Of a DNA stretch of 64,000 nt, positions 58,201 to 61,200 are shown piece after piece; position 1 is the first letter of the stretch; every line of letters starts with the position of its first letter. A program made the translations under genes and the position numbers. This stretch comes from Closterium sp. Naga37s-1. Lineage: Eukaryota; Streptophyta; Zygnematophyceae; Desmidiales; Closteriaceae. The notes below the pieces were generated by a model that saw only the letters and a list, made by a program, of their open reading frames with translations, had not been told where the DNA came from and did no database searches. The DNA lies in assembly GCA_947471745.1 (NCBI GenBank), contig CANJKZ010000777.1, forward strand, positions 3,032,001-3,096,000, written 5' to 3'.

Positions 58201-61200
58201 GCTACAGGGCAGCGCTTGAGTAGCATTTGGCACGGTGCTACAGGGCACCGCTTGAGTAGCATTTGGCACGGTGCTACAGGGCACCGCTTGAGTAGCATTT
58301 GGCACGGTGCTACAGGGCAGCGCTTGAGTAGCATTTGGCACGGTGCTATAGGGCACCGCTTGAGTAGCATTTGGCACGGTGCTACAGGGCACCGCTTGAG
58401 TAGCATTTGGCACGGTGCTACAGGGCAGCGCTTGAGTAGCATTTGGCACGGTGCTACAGGGCAGTGCTTGAGTAGCATTTGGCACGGTGCTACAGGGCAC
58501 CGCTTGAGTAGCATTTGGCACGGTGCTACAGGGCAGCGCTTGAGTAGCATTTGGCACGGTGCTACAGGGCACCGCTTGAGTAGCATTTGGCACGGTGCTA
58601 CAGGGCACCGCTTGAGTAGCATTTGGCACGGTGCTACAGCGCACCGCTTGAGTAGCATTTGGCACGGTGCTACAGGGCAGCGCTTGAGTAGCATTTGGCA
58701 CGGTGCTACAGGGCAGCGCTTGAGTAGCATTTGGCACGGTGCTACAGGGCACAGCTTGAGTAGCATTTGGCACGGTGCTACAGGGCAGCGCTTGAGTAGC
58801 ATTTGGCACGGTGCTATAGGGCACCGCTTGAGTAGCATTTGGCACGGTGCTACAGGGCACCGCTTGAGTAGCATTTGGCACGGTGCTACAGGGCAGCGCT
58901 TGAGTAGCATTTGGCACGGTGCTACAGGGCAGCGCTTGAGTAGCATTTGGCACGGTGCTACAGGGCACCGCTTGAGTAGCATTTGGCACGGTGCTACAGG
59001 GCAGCGCTTGAGTAGCATTTGGCACGGTGCTACAGGGCACCGCTTGAGTAGCATTTGGCACGGTGCTACAGGGCACCGCTTGAGTAGCATTTGGCACGGT
59101 GCTACAGGCACCGCTTGAGTAGCATTTGGCACGGTGCTACAGGGCACCGCTTGAGTAGCATTTGGCACGGTGCTACAGGGCACCGCTTGAGTAGCATTTG
59201 GCACGGTGCTACAGGGCAGCGCTTGAGTAGCATTTGGCACGGTGCTACAGGGCAGCGCTTGAGTAGCATTTGGCACGGTGCTACAGGGCAGCGCTTGAGT
59301 AGCATTTGGCACGGTGCTACAGGGCACCGCTTGAGTAGCATTTGGCACAGTGCTACAGGGCAGCGCTTGAGTAGCATTTGGTACGGTGCTACAGGGCACC
59401 GCTTGAGTAGCATTTGGCACGGTGCTACAGGGCACCGCTTGAGTAGCATTTGGCACGGTGCTACAGGGCAGCGCTTGAGTAGCATTTGGCACGGTGCTAC
59501 AGGGCACCGCTTGAGTAGCATTTGGCACGGTGCTACAGGGCAGCGCTTGAGTAGCATTTGGCACGGTGCTATAGGGCACCGCTTGAGTAGCATTTGGCAC
59601 GGTGCTACAGGGCACCGCTTGAGTAGCATTTGGCACGGTGCTACAGGGCAGCGCTTGAGTAGCATTTGGCACGGTGCTACAGGGCAGCGCTTGAGTAGCA
59701 TTTGGCACGGTGCTACAGGGCACCGCTTGAGTAGCATTTGGCACGGTGCTACAGGGCAGCGCTTGAGTAGCATTTGGCACGGTGCTACAGGGCACCGCTT
59801 GAGTAGCATTTGGCACGGTGCTACAGGGCACCGCTTGAGTAGCATTTGGCACGGTGCTACAGCGCACCGCTTGAGTAGCATTTGGCACGGTGCTACAGGG
59901 CAGCGCTTGAGTAGCATTTGGCACGGTGCTACAGGGCACCGCTTGAGTAGCATTTGGCACGGTGCTACAGGCACCGCTTGAGTAGCATTTGGCACGGTGC
60001 TACAGGGCACCGCTTGAGTAGCATTTGGCACGGTGCTACAGGGCACCGCTTGAGTAGCATTTGGCACGGTGCTACAGCGCACCGCTTGAGTAGCATTTGG
60101 CACGGTGCTACAGGGCAGCGCTTGAGTAGCATTTGGCACGGTGCTACAGGGCAGCGCTTGAGTAGCATTTGGCACGGTGCTACAGGGCACCGCTTGAGTA
60201 GCATTTGGCACAGTGCTACAGGGCACCGCTTGAGTAGCATTTGGCACGGTGCTACAGGGCACCGCTTGAGTAGCATTTGGCACGGTGCTACAGGGCACCG
60301 CTTGAGTAGCATTTGGCACGGTGCTACAGGGCACCGCTTGAGTAGCATTTGGCACGGTGCTACAGGGCAGCGCTTGAGTAGCATTTGGCACGGTGCTACA
60401 GGGCAGCGCTTGAGTAGCATTTGGCACGGTGCTACAGGGCACCGCTTGAGTAGCATTTGGCACGGTGCTACAGGGCACCGCTTGAGTAGCATTTGGCACG
60501 GTGCTTCAAGGCAGCGCTTGAGTAGCATTTGGCACGGTGCTACAGGGCACCACTTGAGTAGCATTTGGCACGGTGCTACAGGGCACCGCTTGAGTAGCAT
60601 TTGGCACGGTGCTACAGGGCACCGCTTGAGTAGCATTTGGCACGGTGCTACAGGGCAGCGCTTGAGTAGCATTTGGCACGGTGCTACAGGGCACCGCTTG
60701 AGTAGCATTTTGGCACGGTGCTACAGGGCACCGCTTGAGTAGCATTTGGCACGTGCTACAAGGCAGCGCTTGAGTAGCATTTGGCACGGTGCTACAGAGC
60801 AGCGCTTGAGTAGCATTTGGCACGGTGCTACAGGGCACCACTTGAGTAGCATTTGGCACGGTGCTACAGGGCACCGCTTGAGTAGCATTTGGCACGGTGC
60901 TACAGGGCACCGCTTGAGTAGCATTTGGCACGGTGCTACAGAGCAGCGCTTGAGTAGCATTTGGCACGGTGCTACAGGGCACCGCTTGAGTAGCATTTGG
61001 CACGGTGCTACAGGGCACCGCTTGAGTAGCATTTGGCACGGTGCTACAGGGCAGCGCTTGAGTAGCATTTGGCACGGTGCTACAGGGCACCGCTTGAGTA
61101 GCATTTGGCACGGGGCTACAGGGCAGCGCTTGAGTAGCATTTGGCACGGTGCTACAGGGCACCGCTTGAGTAGCATTTGGCACGGTGCTACAGGGCACCG